Shown: positions 19,959 through 31,710, counted from the first letter of the stretch. The stretch: 64,000 bases of DNA from Paucimonas sp. (GCA_031253995.1 JAIRVG010000038.1:1-64000), one strand, 5' to 3'. Numbers and translations are program-made. The notes: a model not told the origin generated them from the sequence alone.

Positions 19959-20312
19959 ATGTCCTGCAACAGCCACAAGATTCATTTTCTACGCGAACTG
20001 ATCCCCTCCTTTGAGTGCGAGCCGGGCTGTCACGACTGCTGCGGCCCGGTGACCACCTCGGCCGAAGAGATGGCGCGCCTGCCGCGCAAGTCTCGCGCCG
20101 AGCAGGACGCCGCACTGGAGCGCCTGGACTGCGTGCACCTGGGCCCCCACGGCTGCACGGTCTATCAGGAGCGTCCGATGATTTGCCGACTGTTCGGCAC
20201 CACGCCGCGCCTGGCCTGCCCGCGTGGGCGCGGGCCGGAGCAGATGATCGAGCCACAGGCCGAGCAATTGGTGCATCAGTTCATTGCCACCACCCGCCAG
20301 GTGCTGGTCTGA
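19959..20312 (+). CDS. YkgJ-family Cys-cluster protein
   Basis: A 117-residue putative zinc- or iron-binding protein. The first Cys group CEPGCHDCCGP is near residues 20-30, then C(V/R)HLGPHGCTVY and MICRLFGTTPRLACP, the spacing of the YkgJ (CxxCxxCC) family. Function unknown. It faces the lrp/dadR gene and has its own promoter region. Confidence 0.85.
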   Translation: MSCNSHKIHFLRELIPSFECEPGCHDCCGPVTTSAEEMARLPRKSRAEQDAALERLDCVHLGPHGCTVYQERPMICRLFGTTPRLACPRGRGPEQMIEPQAEQLVHQFIATTRQVLV

Positions 20313-20315
20313 GCC

Positions 20316-20804
20316 TTACTCCGGAATCGGCAGGCAAAGGCTCTCTTTGACTTCTTCCATCACGATGTAGCTCTTGGACTCGCGCACGTGGGGCAGCTTG
20401 AGCAGGATGTCGCCGAGCAGCTTGCGGTAGGAGGCCATCTCCGAGATGCGCGCTTTTACCAGGTAGTCGAAGTCACCGGACACCAGGTGGCATTCCAGCA
20501 CGTGGGGCAGCTTGAGCACGGCGCGGCGGAACTCCTCGAAGGTGTCGCCGGACTTGTAGTCCAGGCTGATCTCGACGAACACCAACAGGCTGCCCTTGAG
20601 GTGCTGCGGATTAAGGCGGGCGTTGTAGCCCATGATGATCCCCTCGCGCTCCAGGCGGCGAACCCGTTCGGTGCAAGGGGTGGTGGAAAGGCCGACCTTT
20701 TCGCCCAGTTCGGTGAACGAGATGCGGCCGTCATTCTGCAGGATGCGCAGAATATTGCGGTCGATCTTGTCCAGTTCACGCTTGGTCTGGTGCTGGGTTC
20801 TCAT
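20316..20804 (-). CDS. lrp: Lrp/AsnC-family regulator beside dadA (DadR-like)
   Basis: A 162-residue leucine-responsive family regulator. The helix-turn-helix is at about 20-60 (ILQNDGRISFTELGEKVGLS) and the RAM effector domain follows (LVFVEISLDYKSGDT...VSGDFDYLVKARI). The start is MRTQHQTKRE; the frame is open 16 codons more. It is divergent from dadA; in Pseudomonas and enterics Lrp homologs switch on the dad operon with alanine as effector. Confidence 0.93.
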   Translation of the reverse strand: MRTQHQTKRELDKIDRNILRILQNDGRISFTELGEKVGLSTTPCTERVRRLEREGIIMGYNARLNPQHLKGSLLVFVEISLDYKSGDTFEEFRRAVLKLPHVLECHLVSGDFDYLVKARISEMASYRKLLGDILLKLPHVRESKSYIVMEEVKESLCLPIPE

Positions 20805-20836
20805 AGGGGATGCCCCTCCGTGAAAGGCGATTTTGC

Positions 20837-20848
20837 CGAGAATTCTCG
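20837..20848. promoter_or_regulatory. 12-bp perfect palindrome between lrp and dadA
   Basis: CGAGAATTCTCG lies in the 155-bp divergent spacer, with TATATA-rich DNA next to it and a TATACT -10-like hexamer for dadA at 20895-20900. A candidate operator for the Lrp-type protein, though it fits the E. coli Lrp consensus poorly. Confidence 0.4.
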
Positions 20849-20959
20849 CCAAATATAGGCTTTTATATAGTGAAATGCACTGCCTATTCCTCCCTATACT
20901 GCGCCCAATCCAGCCATTTCAACAAAAGTCTGCGGCTAGCCGCGTGCGAGGGATAAACA

Positions 20960-22261
20960 ATGCGAGTTCTGGTACTTGGTAGCGGTGTGATCGGAACCGC
21001 CAGTGCCTACTATCTGGCCCGGCAAGGTTTCGAAGTGACGGTGGTCGACCGCCAGCCGGCAGTGGCCATGGAAACCAGCTTTGCCAATGCCGGCCAGATC
21101 TCGCCCGGCTATGCCTCGCCATGGGCTGCCCCAGGTGTGCCGGTCAAGGCCATCAAGTGGCTGCTCGAACGCCACGCCCCACTGGCCATCAAGCTCACCG
21201 GTGACGTCGACCAGTACCTGTGGATGGCGCAGATGCTGCGCAACTGCACCGCCAACCGCTATGCGGTGAACAAAGAACGCATGGTGCGTTTGTCCGAGTA
21301 CAGCCGCGACTGCCTCGACGAACTGCGCGCCGAAACCGGCATCGCCTACGAGAACCGCTCCCTGGGTACCACCCAGCTGTTCCGCACCCAGGCCCAGGTG
21401 GACGCGGCTGCCAAGGACATCGCTGTCCTCGAGCAATCCGGCGTGCCTTACGAGCTGCTCGACCGCGACGGTATCGCCCGCGTCGAACCCGCCCTGGCTG
21501 GCGTGAAGAACATCCTGGCCGGCGCCCTGCGTCTGCCGAACGACCAGACCGGCGACTGCCAGCTGTTCACCACCAAGCTCGCCGAAATGGCGGTCAAGCT
21601 GGGCGTCGAGTTCCGCTTCGACCAGAACATTCAGCGCCTGGACTTCGCGGGTGACCGCATCAATGGTGTGTGGATCGACGGCAAGCTGGAAACGGCCGAC
21701 CGTTACGTCCTCGCCCTGGGCAGCTATTCGCCGCAGATGCTCAAGCCGCTGGGCATCAAAGCGCCGGTATACCCGCTCAAGGGCTACTCGCTGACCGTGC
21801 CGATCACTGATGCGGACATGGCCCCGACCTCGACCATTCTCGACGAAACCTACAAAGTCGCCATCACCCGTTTCGACAACCGCATTCGTGTGGGCGGCAT
21901 GGCCGAAATCGCAGGCTTCGACCTTTCGCTGAACCCGCGTCGGCGTGAAACCCTGGAGATGATCGTCAACGATCTTTATCCTCGCGGCGGCGACCTGAGC
22001 CAGGCCAGCTTCTGGACCGGCCTGCGCCCGGCCACCCCGGACGGCACCCCGATCGTGGGCGCCACCCCGTACCGCAACCTGTTCCTGAACACCGGTCACG
22101 GTACCTTGGGTTGGACCATGGCTTGTGGTTCCGGTCGCCTGCTGGCCGACCTGATCGCACGCAAGAAGCCGCAGATCAGCGCCGAAGGCCTCGATATTTC
22201 GCGTTACGGCAACAACCAGGAGATTTCCAAGCATGGCAATCCAGCGCCAGCTCACCAATGA
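20960..22261 (+). CDS. dadA: D-amino acid dehydrogenase
   Basis: A 433-residue membrane-associated flavoenzyme that oxidises D-alanine and other D-amino acids to keto acids and ammonia, passing electrons to the respiratory chain. The FAD motif [16 protein letters not shown] is at the N-terminus; the C-terminal FAD segment contains [16 protein letters not shown]. It is the first gene of dadA-ridA-alr and overlaps ridA by 29 bp. Confidence 0.97.
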   Translation: MRVLVLGSGVIGTASAYYLARQGFEVTVVDRQPAVAMETSFANAGQISPGYASPWAAPGVPVKAIKWLLERHAPLAIKLTGDVDQYLWMAQMLRNCTANRYAVNKERMVRLSEYSRDCLDELRAETGIAYENRSLGTTQLFRTQAQVDAAAKDIAVLEQSGVPYELLDRDGIARVEPALAGVKNILAGALRLPNDQTGDCQLFTTKLAEMAVKLGVEFRFDQNIQRLDFAGDRINGVWIDGKLETADRYVLALGSYSPQMLKPLGIKAPVYPLKGYSLTVPITDADMAPTSTILDETYKVAITRFDNRIRVGGMAEIAGFDLSLNPRRRETLEMIVNDLYPRGGDLSQASFWTGLRPATPDGTPIVGATPYRNLFLNTGHGTLGWTMACGSGRLLADLIARKKPQISAEGLDISRYGNNQEISKHGNPAPAHQ

Positions 22262-22586
22262 GCGCATGAGCCAGATCGTCACCCATAACGGCACCGTCTA
22301 CCTGGCGGGCCAAGTGGGGGACGACCTGGACGCCGGGATCGAACAGCAGACCCGTGAAGTGCTGGCGAACATCGAGCGCCTGCTGGAGCAGGCCGGTAGC
22401 GACAAGACCCGCCTGCTCTCTGTGACCATCTACTTGAAGGACATCGACGCGCACTTCCTAGGCATGAATGCGGTGTGGGACCAGTGGCTGCCTCAGGGCG
22501 TCGCCCCGGCCCGTGCCACGGTCGAGGCCAAGCTGTGCGAGCCGGAGATCCTCGTCGAGATGTCGGTGGTCGCCGCACTGCCGTAA
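22233..22586 (+). CDS. RidA-family protein of the dad operon
   Basis: A 117-residue Rid/YjgF/UK114 protein. The arginine that binds the imine or carboxylate is in [18 protein letters not shown]. RidA proteins hydrolyse reactive 2-aminoacrylate and other imines; here it likely helps release imino acids made by DadA or by PLP enzymes. The start lies inside the end of dadA, suggesting translational coupling. Confidence 0.93.
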   Translation: MAIQRQLTNERMSQIVTHNGTVYLAGQVGDDLDAGIEQQTREVLANIERLLEQAGSDKTRLLSVTIYLKDIDAHFLGMNAVWDQWLPQGVAPARATVEAKLCEPEILVEMSVVAALP

Positions 22587-22676
22587 ACCGTTCCCTCACC
22601 CTGGTGCGGCGGGCACTACCCCACGCCCGTCGCGCCAGGGACTTATTCATAACCAGACTGCCAGAAGGCTGCCGCC

Positions 22677-23750
22677 ATGCGTCCCGCCCGTGCCCTGATC
22701 GACCTTCAAGCCCTTCGCCACAACTACCGCCTGGCCCGTGAACTGTCCGGTGCCAAGGCCCTGGCCGTGATCAAGGCCGATGCCTACGGCCATGGCGCGG
22801 TGCGGTGCGCCCTGGCCCTGGAAACCGAAGCCGATGGTTTTGCCGTGGCCTGCATCGAGGAAGCGCTGGAGCTGCGCGCCGCTGGCATCAAAGCCCCGGT
22901 GCTGTTGCTCGAAGGCTTCTTCGAGGCCAGCGAGCTGGCGTTGATCGCCGAGCATGACCTGTGGTGCGTGGTGCAGTCGCTGTGGCAGCTCGAGGCGATC
23001 GAGAAGACGCCGGTGCACAAGCCGCTGACGGTCTGGCTGAAGATGGACACCGGCATGCACCGGGTCGGTCTGCACCCAAAGGATTACCAGGAGAGCTATC
23101 AGCGTCTGCTGGCCAGCGGCAAGGTGGCGCGCATCGTACTGATGAGCCACTTCGCCCGTGCCGATGAATTGGACGTGGACGCCACCGCGCAACAGGTCGC
23201 AGTGTTCGAGGCCGCCCGCCAGGGCCTGACCGCCGAATGCAGCCTGCGTAACTCGCCTGCGGTGCTGGGCTGGCCGCAGGTGCCGAGCGACTGGGTGCGC
23301 CCAGGCATCATGCTGTACGGCGCTACCCCGTTCGAAGTGTCCCAGCCTCAGGCCGAGCGCCTACAGCCGGTGATGACCCTGCAATCGCGAGTGATCAGCG
23401 TGCGTGAACTGCCGGCCGGTGAGCCGGTGGGCTACGGCGCCAAGTTCATCACCCCGCGTCCGACCCGCGTCGGTGTGGTCGCCATGGGCTACGCCGACGG
23501 TTACCCCCGCCAGGCACCGACCGGTACGCCGGTGATGGTCGCTGGCAAGCGCACTCAACTGATCGGTCGGGTATCGATGGATATGCTTTGCATCGATTTG
23601 ACCGACGTGCCAGAGGCCACCATCGGCAGCCCGGTGGAGTTGTGGGGCAAGCAGGTGCTGGCCAGCGACGTGGCCGCCCAGGCCGGGATGATCCCTTACC
23701 AGATCTTCTGCAACCTCAAGCGCGTGCCGCTGGACTATATCGGCGAATGA
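22677..23750 (+). CDS. alr: Alanine racemase (catabolic DadX type)
   Basis: A 357-residue fold-type III PLP enzyme converting L- to D-alanine. The PLP lysine is in [11 protein letters not shown] (about residues 31-41) and the catalytic Tyr in [10 protein letters not shown] (about 250). It sits 90 bp after ridA in the dad operon, so its product feeds DadA; it can also supply D-Ala for peptidoglycan. Often named dadX in this position. Confidence 0.96.
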   Translation: MRPARALIDLQALRHNYRLARELSGAKALAVIKADAYGHGAVRCALALETEADGFAVACIEEALELRAAGIKAPVLLLEGFFEASELALIAEHDLWCVVQSLWQLEAIEKTPVHKPLTVWLKMDTGMHRVGLHPKDYQESYQRLLASGKVARIVLMSHFARADELDVDATAQQVAVFEAARQGLTAECSLRNSPAVLGWPQVPSDWVRPGIMLYGATPFEVSQPQAERLQPVMTLQSRVISVRELPAGEPVGYGAKFITPRPTRVGVVAMGYADGYPRQAPTGTPVMVAGKRTQLIGRVSMDMLCIDLTDVPEATIGSPVELWGKQVLASDVAAQAGMIPYQIFCNLKRVPLDYIGE

Positions 23751-23775
23751 GGCGCTGAAGCGGACAGGCTGCGGG

Positions 23776-23828
23776 GCGAAGTGTTGTAAATACTGAACGG
23801 CGTTGCCATCATATCGTTCACACTTCGC
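23776..23828. promoter_or_regulatory. Inverted repeat upstream of the pauR-like gene
   Basis: GCGAAGTGT at 23776-23784 and ACACTTCGC at 23820-23828 are perfect 9-bp inverted arms 35 bp apart, ending about 30 bp before the TTG start. Could be an operator for the regulator itself or a leader stem. Confidence 0.45.
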
Positions 23829-23860
23829 TCCCACCTCGACCGTTTCAGGAGGCTCCAGCT

Positions 23861-24409
23861 TTGGACGTCGGTGAACGACTGCAAGCCATCCGCAAGCTCA
23901 AGGGCCTGTCCCAGCGTGAACTCGCCAAACGCGCGGGCGTCACCAACAGCACCATCTCGATGATCGAGAAGAACAGCGTGAGCCCATCGATCAGCTCCCT
24001 GCGCAAGGTGCTCAGCGGCATCCCCATGTCCATGGTCGAGTTCTTCTCCGTGGAGCTGGCGCCTGAAAGTCCCACCCAGGTCGTCTACAAGGCCCACGAA
24101 CTGATCGACATCTCCGACGGCGCAGTGACCATGAAGCTGGTGGGCAAGTCGCACCCCAACCGGGCCATCGCCTTCCTCAACGAGGTGTACCCGCCAGGGG
24201 CCGATACGGGCGAAGAAATGCTCACCCACGATGGCGAAGAGACCGGCATTTTGCTCGAAGGCCGGCTGGAGCTGGTGGTCGGCACCGAGACCTTCATCCT
24301 CGAGGCCGGCGACAGCTACTACTTCGAAAGCACCCGTCCGCACCGCTTTCGCAACCCTTTCGAAGAGCCTGCCCGGCTGATCAGCGCGGCGACACCCTCG
24401 AACTTTTGA
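23861..24409 (+). CDS. pauR: XRE-cupin regulator, PauR/PuuR-like
   Basis: A 182-residue regulator with an N-terminal XRE helix-turn-helix (RLQAIRKLKGLSQRELAKRA, then TNSTISMIEKN) and a C-terminal cupin (LNEVYPPGADTG..., ILEAGDSYYFESTRPHRFRN). The start is TTG with AGGAGG eight bases upstream, which should lower expression. Its position right after dadA-ridA-alr and before cytochrome c5 matches P. aeruginosa pauR, repressor of the gamma-glutamylated polyamine pathway. The symbol is by synteny and domain type. Confidence 0.83.
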   Translation: MDVGERLQAIRKLKGLSQRELAKRAGVTNSTISMIEKNSVSPSISSLRKVLSGIPMSMVEFFSVELAPESPTQVVYKAHELIDISDGAVTMKLVGKSHPNRAIAFLNEVYPPGADTGEEMLTHDGEETGILLEGRLELVVGTETFILEAGDSYYFESTRPHRFRNPFEEPARLISAATPSNF

Positions 24410-24545
24410 TCCAGCGCAGTGCATTGTTTCGGCAATACCCCTTTCCCTTGTGGGGTCGTTCCACGGTTTCGGGGTTCCCGCTATACTTTCAAACGCTCGC
24501 AGATCCGTGGCCGCGGGCGTGATTAGCCACCATGAGGGTGTTCGC

Positions 24546-24968
24546 GTGAACCAAATCAAGAAGATGCTGGCCGTACCAGCAGCCGTATTCGCCCTTTGGG
24601 CAATGAGCGCAACCGCTGCGACCAACGATGAACTCGCCAAGCGCCTCGAGCCGGTTGGCCAGGTGTGTGTCCAGGGCCAGGAGTGCAAGGGCATGGAAGT
24701 GGCGGCCACCGCAGGTGGCGGTGGAGCCAAGACCCCTGATGAAGTCATCGCCAAGCATTGCAACGCCTGCCATGGCAGCGGCCTGCTCGGCGCGCCTAAG
24801 ATTGGCGATACCGCCGCCTGGAAAGAACGTGCGGACCACCAGGGCGGTCTGGACGGCATTTTGGCCAAGGCCATCACCGGCCTGAACGCCATGCCACCGA
24901 AAGGCACCTGCGCCGATTGCTCGGACGAAGAGCTCAAGGGTGCCATCAAGAAGATGTCGGGGCTGTAA
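24546..24968 (+). CDS. cycB: Cytochrome c5
   Basis: A 140-residue periplasmic monoheme c-type cytochrome. A Sec signal peptide (VNQIKKMLAVPAAVFALW... ATAAT) follows a GTG start. The heme motif is CNACH in AKHCNACHGSGLLGAP and the axial Met is in GLNAMPPKGTCADC, where a Cys pair typical of c5 is also seen. It carries electrons to terminal oxidases or serves redox enzymes; a partner is not defined by context. Confidence 0.93.
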   Translation: MNQIKKMLAVPAAVFALWAMSATAATNDELAKRLEPVGQVCVQGQECKGMEVAATAGGGGAKTPDEVIAKHCNACHGSGLLGAPKIGDTAAWKERADHQGGLDGILAKAITGLNAMPPKGTCADCSDEELKGAIKKMSGL

Positions 24969-24984
24969 CCCTAGCCTGACTCCC

Positions 24985-25015
24985 CAAGCCCGCCTCCCAT
25001 GGCGGGCTTTGTGTT
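24985..25015 (+). terminator. Terminator of cycB
   Basis: AAGCCCGCC-TCCCAT-GGCGGGCTT is followed by TGTGTTT, just behind the stop codon. Confidence 0.85.
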
Positions 25016-25036
25016 TGATGGCCAAGGTATGTGGTG

Positions 25037-25175
25037 GCCGTTTCGCGGGTAAACCCGCTCCCACAGGTATGGACTGCCCCCAAGAAGTTGGACACCAATC
25101 CAACCCTTGGGGGGCAGTCCAGGTACAGCGGTGCTAGTGAAAATACCGCCATACCGGATTCACCCGCGAAGAAGT
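25037..25175. repeat. REP pair interrupted by a 52-bp insertion
   Basis: The left REP core TTCGCGGGTAAACCCGCTCC is intact at 25041-25060; the right one is decayed (GGATTCACCCGCGAAGAAG, 25153-25171). The spacer CACAGGTA...CAGCGGTG is split by the palindromic element at 25070-25121. The same unit is uninterrupted at 35941-35975. Confidence 0.8.
25070..25121. mobile_element. 52-bp palindromic MITE-like remnant with IS3/IS150-type ends
   Basis: It begins TGGACTGCCCCCAAG...GTTGGACACC and ends with ATCCAACC...GGGGCAGTCCA, so two terminal inverted repeats lie back to back with no internal gene. TG...CA termini and the GTTGGAC tail resemble IS150-group IS3 elements. It is flanked on both sides by GGTA (25066-25069 and 25122-25125), a 4-bp target duplication. 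Joining the flanks recreates the spacer of the REP pair at 35951-35968. Confidence 0.75.
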
Positions 25176-25227
25176 CTCTGAGTAATAACGGTCCAACCCC
25201 TGCGCACGGACGTTTACAGGAGGCCCC

Positions 25228-27093
25228 ATGACTCAACGCTGTTCCCTCGACCAGGCGGTAGAGCAGGTCTTGGCTCATCTACCCCGCCACATTCACATGG
25301 GCTTGCCCCTGGGCCTGGGTAAACCCAATGCATTCGTCAACGCGTTGTATGCCCGGGTGCGCCAGCTCCCCGAGCGCCAGCTGACGATCTACACCGCCCT
25401 GAGTCTCGGTCGCCCGCCACTGGGTGACGGTTTGCAGCGCCGATTTCTGGAGCCCTTCGTCGAGCGCGTCTTCGGCGATTACGAAGAGCTCGACTACCTC
25501 GCCGACCTGCGCAACGACAGCCTGCCTGCGAACATCCGCGTCGAGCAGTTCTTCCTGCAGCCGGGCAGCCTGCTGCACAGCCAGAGCGCCCAGCAGGACT
25601 ATGTCAGCAGCAACTACACCCATGCCGCTCGGGACATCAACGCCAAAGGCCTGAACCTGATCGCCCAGCTGGTGGCCGCTACGCCCGAGCGCCCCGATCA
25701 CCTGAGCCTGGCCTGCAATCCGGACATCACCCTCGATCTGTTGCCGATGATCGCCCGTCGTCGGGCCGCCGGTGAGACCATCCTGCTGCTCGGCCAGGTG
25801 CACACCGAGCTGCCCTACATGCCGGCGGGGGCCGAACTTGGCCGGGAGGCCTTCGACCTGCTGATCGACGAGCCGGAGCGGCGCCGGTTGTTCTGTACCC
25901 CGAACATGCCGGTCACCACCCAGGATCACTGCATCGGGCTGTACGCCAGTGCCCTGGTGCGCGACGGCGGTACCTTGCAGATTGGCATCGGCGCGATGGG
26001 CGATGCGTTGACCGCGGCCTTGCTGGCGCGCCAAGGCGACAACGCCGGCTACCGGGCGCTGCTCGACGCCTTGGACCTCACACCTTGGCAGGCGCTGGTC
26101 GAGCGCGAGGGCGGGTGCGATGCCTTCGCCCAGGGCCTGTATGGCTGCAGTGAGATGTTCGTCAACGGCTTGCTGGTCCTGGTCGAGGCGGGGGTGGTGC
26201 GGCGCCCGGCCGATGAGCAGGGCGCCCTGGTGCACGGCGGTTTCTTCCTGGGGCCCCAGGCGTTCTACCAGCGCCTGCGGGAGATGACGCTCGAGCAGCG
26301 CAGTCGTTTTGTCATGACGGCCATCAGCTACATCAACGAACTGTACGGCCAGGAGTCGCTCAAGCGCCGCCAACGCCGTGACGCTCGCTTCATCAACACG
26401 GCCTTCGGCATGACCCTGCTCGGCGCAGGCGTGGCCGACCAGCTTGAAGATGGTCGAGTGCTCAGTGGTGTGGGCGGGCAATACAACTTTGTCGCCCAGG
26501 CCCATGCCCTGGAGGGTGGGCGTTCCATCCTGCTCCTGCGCAGTTGGCGAGAAGCAGGGGGTGATGTCACCTCCAACCTGTTCTGGAACTACGGCCACTG
26601 CACCATTCCCCGGCACCTGCGCGACATCGTGATAACCGAATACGGTATCGCCGACCTGCGCGGACAGACCGACAGCGAGGTAATCGCCAGGCTGCTGGCG
26701 ATCAGCGATTCACGCTTTCAGCCGCAACTGATGGAGCAGGCCAAGGCGGCGGGCAAGCTGCCCAAGGAGTTCGTGCTCGACGCGTGTTTCACCGACAACA
26801 CGCCCGAGCGTCTGGAGACGATACGCGAGCGGCATTCGCGGCTGTTTCTCGAGTATCCGCTGGGTTGCGACTTCACGGCGGAGGAAAGGGAGTTACTGCG
26901 GGCGCTCAACTGGCTCAAGAGTAAGTTCAAGCTGAGCGAGGTGCTTGAGCTGGGCAAGGCGGCGCTGGATGCGCCCGCGCCCGAGGCTTATCCGGCGCAA
27001 CTGGCGCGAATGGGGCTGGCGCAGCCGCAGGGGCTGAGGGAGGAGCTGTACCAGCGGCTGCTGCTGGCGGGATTGGCAGCCACCCGGAGGTAG
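25228..27093 (+). CDS. Acetyl-CoA hydrolase/transferase family protein
   Basis: A 621-residue cytoplasmic protein of the CoA-transferase family I long form. Family segments include YVSSNYTHAARDINAKGLN, VTTQDHCIGLYASALVRDGG, LQIGIGAMGDALTAALL and, in the C-terminal half, VGGQYNFVAQAHALEGGRS with TEYGIADLRGQTD. Related enzymes move CoA between acetate, succinate and similar acids or hydrolyse acetyl-CoA. Substrates cannot be set from sequence. An RBS (GGAGG) precedes the ATG. The gene is single. Confidence 0.88.
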   Translation: MTQRCSLDQAVEQVLAHLPRHIHMGLPLGLGKPNAFVNALYARVRQLPERQLTIYTALSLGRPPLGDGLQRRFLEPFVERVFGDYEELDYLADLRNDSLPANIRVEQFFLQPGSLLHSQSAQQDYVSSNYTHAARDINAKGLNLIAQLVAATPERPDHLSLACNPDITLDLLPMIARRRAAGETILLLGQVHTELPYMPAGAELGREAFDLLIDEPERRRLFCTPNMPVTTQDHCIGLYASALVRDGGTLQIGIGAMGDALTAALLARQGDNAGYRALLDALDLTPWQALVEREGGCDAFAQGLYGCSEMFVNGLLVLVEAGVVRRPADEQGALVHGGFFLGPQAFYQRLREMTLEQRSRFVMTAISYINELYGQESLKRRQRRDARFINTAFGMTLLGAGVADQLEDGRVLSGVGGQYNFVAQAHALEGGRSILLLRSWREAGGDVTSNLFWNYGHCTIPRHLRDIVITEYGIADLRGQTDSEVIARLLAISDSRFQPQLMEQAKAAGKLPKEFVLDACFTDNTPERLETIRERHSRLFLEYPLGCDFTAEERELLRALNWLKSKFKLSEVLELGKAALDAPAPEAYPAQLARMGLAQPQGLREELYQRLLLAGLAATRR

Positions 27094-27095
27094 CA

Positions 27096-27115
27096 GGGGC
27101 CGCAAGGCGGCCCCT
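27096..27115. terminator. GC hairpin between convergent genes
   Basis: GGGGCCGC-AA-GGCGGCCCC lies between the CoA hydrolase and xpt stop codons and has no T-run. It may block read-through from both sides. Confidence 0.55.
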
Positions 27116-27122
27116 GGGGGCA

Positions 27123-29776
<2,654 letters not shown>

Positions 29777-29954
29777 GCTAGAAACCGGGGGTCACCAGAA
29801 AATAGCCGCGCATTCTAGCAGGCATGGGGCGGTTGTGGCGTTACCGTCTGACAGTGTGATGCAAGGCGCGAATCGGATTTGCCGCTTTTGCTACTTTCGC
29901 GCAGGATGCACGACAAAATGCGTCGGGATACTGGCTATGGAGTGGCACTTTAAG

Positions 29955-29969
29955 TGAAAATTATTTTCA
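29955..29969 (+). promoter_or_regulatory. Candidate Fur box upstream of the GGDEF-EAL gene
   Basis: TGAAAATTATTTTCA is a perfect 7-1-7 palindrome except for the centre base, and matches the Fur core TGATAATNATTATCA in all but the two symmetrical fourth positions. It ends 59 bp before the TTG start at 30029 and about 180 bp upstream of the divergent rep gene. Confidence 0.6.
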
Positions 29970-30028
29970 TTCGCGAGGGTTGGATGCTCCGCGCCCGTCG
30001 TTCTACTGTTCAAGCCTAAGGAGCTCGC

Positions 30029-31693
30029 TTGTCCACGCCTGTCGAACCGTTGCGTTTGCTGCTGTTGGCCGATGAGCCGGAATGGGCCACCCTGCTGCGC
30101 GAATGCCTGCAGCCAATGGCCGGGAGCGCGGTATTGCTGACCGCACCGAACTGGGAGTCGGTGGACAGCCTGTTCGTCAATGACCGTCAAGCCGTCGTCC
30201 TGGCAAGGCCGGCGTTGCAACCGGCGCCGGGTCGTTGCGACCTACCGACCATCCTGCTGCTCGATGATGAGCCCGACACGCCGCCCACCGCGGTCAGCGA
30301 CTGGCTGGTGCGCGAGCAGTTGAGTGGCGACGCGCTGCGCCGCTCCCTGCGCCATGTGCGCGAGCGGGGCGTGCTGGTGGCCACCTTGCAGCGCCTGGCC
30401 GAGCAGGACCCGTTGACCGGCATCGCCAACCGCCAGGGCTTCCAGGCATTGCTGACCGCACGCCTGGCGGAAAACGAAGGCCGAGGCGTCGCGCTGGGTC
30501 ATCTGGACCTGGACAACTTCCGCCACGTCAACGATGCCCTCGGCCACCAGGGCGGCGATCGCCTCATCCTGCAGGTGGTGGCGCGGCTGAAGCAGCAACT
30601 GGAGGCCGGGGACCAGTTGGCCCGGTTGGGCAGCGATGAATTCGCCCTGCTGATCGACACCCGCCGTGACGCCAACCGCGCCGAATGGATGGCCGAACGC
30701 ATCGTCGAGGCCCTGGCCGAGCCCTATTGGGTCGATGGCGAGAGCCTGTTGCTCGGCGCCAGCCTAGGGGTCGCCCACGCCCGTGCCCAGGCAGGCGCCG
30801 ATCCACTGATGTGGCACGCCCACATCGCCATGCGCCAGGCCAAGGGCAGCCAGGGCTGCACCTTCCATGTGTTCAACGAGCGGATCAACCGCAATGCCCG
30901 CAGCCTCGCCGACCTGGAAAGCGAGCTGCGCCGGGCCCTGCGCCGCGACGAGCTGGAGTTGCACTACCAGCCCCGGCTGAGCTTGGGCGATGGCCGCATC
31001 GTCGGTCTCGAGGCGCTGGTGCGTTGGCGTCACGCCGAACGTGGCCTGTTGCCGCCCAGCGAGTTCGTGCCCCTGGCCGAGCAGAGTGGCTTGATCGTGC
31101 CCTTGGGCTACTGGGTGATCTCCCGTGCTCTGCGCGACATGCAGGCATTGCGTGAGCGAGGGCTCGAGCCCTTGCACATGGCGGTCAACCTGAGCTTCCG
31201 CCAGTTCCAGGACAGCCAGTTGCTGGCCACGCTCAGCCGTTTGATCATCGAGCACGGTGTCGATGCCCGCTGGCTGGAGTTCGAGCTCACCGAGACTGCG
31301 GTGATGCGGCGCAATGAGCTGGTTCGCCAGACGATGGACGCCTTGGGACGCCTGGGTGTGCGCTTTTCCCTGGATGACTTCGGCACAGGCTTTTCGTCGT
31401 TCGTGCACCTGAACAGCCTGCCGATCACCTTGCTCAAGGTGGATCGCAGCTTTGTCGGCGGCATGGAGCTACGCGAGGAGAACCGCAAGCTGGTGCACGC
31501 CATGATCAACCTGGCGCACAACCTCAATCTGGAGGTGGTGGCCGAAGGGGTGGAGACCGAGGCGCAAATGGCGCTGCTGCGCGGCTTTGGCTGTGATCAG
31601 GTGCAGGGCTACCTGGTGAGCAAGCCGTTGCCGGTCGATGAGTTGATGGACTACCTGCAGCAGGCAGCCAAGCCACAGTTAGTGAGCCTGTAA
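30029..31693 (+). CDS. GGDEF-EAL protein, probable c-di-GMP phosphodiesterase
   Basis: A 554-residue protein with an N-terminal receiver-like region (1-115, DEPEWATLLRECL) lacking a clear phospho-acceptor set, a GGDEF domain with the altered signature GSDEF (201-205), and an EAL domain. The EAL motifs EALVRW (328), ELTE (419), DDFGTG (449), KVDRSF (470) and EGVETE are complete, so phosphodiesterase activity is likely while cyclase activity is doubtful. The start is TTG with AAGGAG five bases upstream. A Fur-box match lies in the promoter region. Confidence 0.88.
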   Translation: MSTPVEPLRLLLLADEPEWATLLRECLQPMAGSAVLLTAPNWESVDSLFVNDRQAVVLARPALQPAPGRCDLPTILLLDDEPDTPPTAVSDWLVREQLSGDALRRSLRHVRERGVLVATLQRLAEQDPLTGIANRQGFQALLTARLAENEGRGVALGHLDLDNFRHVNDALGHQGGDRLILQVVARLKQQLEAGDQLARLGSDEFALLIDTRRDANRAEWMAERIVEALAEPYWVDGESLLLGASLGVAHARAQAGADPLMWHAHIAMRQAKGSQGCTFHVFNERINRNARSLADLESELRRALRRDELELHYQPRLSLGDGRIVGLEALVRWRHAERGLLPPSEFVPLAEQSGLIVPLGYWVISRALRDMQALRERGLEPLHMAVNLSFRQFQDSQLLATLSRLIIEHGVDARWLEFELTETAVMRRNELVRQTMDALGRLGVRFSLDDFGTGFSSFVHLNSLPITLLKVDRSFVGGMELREENRKLVHAMINLAHNLNLEVVAEGVETEAQMALLRGFGCDQVQGYLVSKPLPVDELMDYLQQAAKPQLVSL

Positions 31694-31710
31694 TCACCAC
31701 CGAGTCGTCA

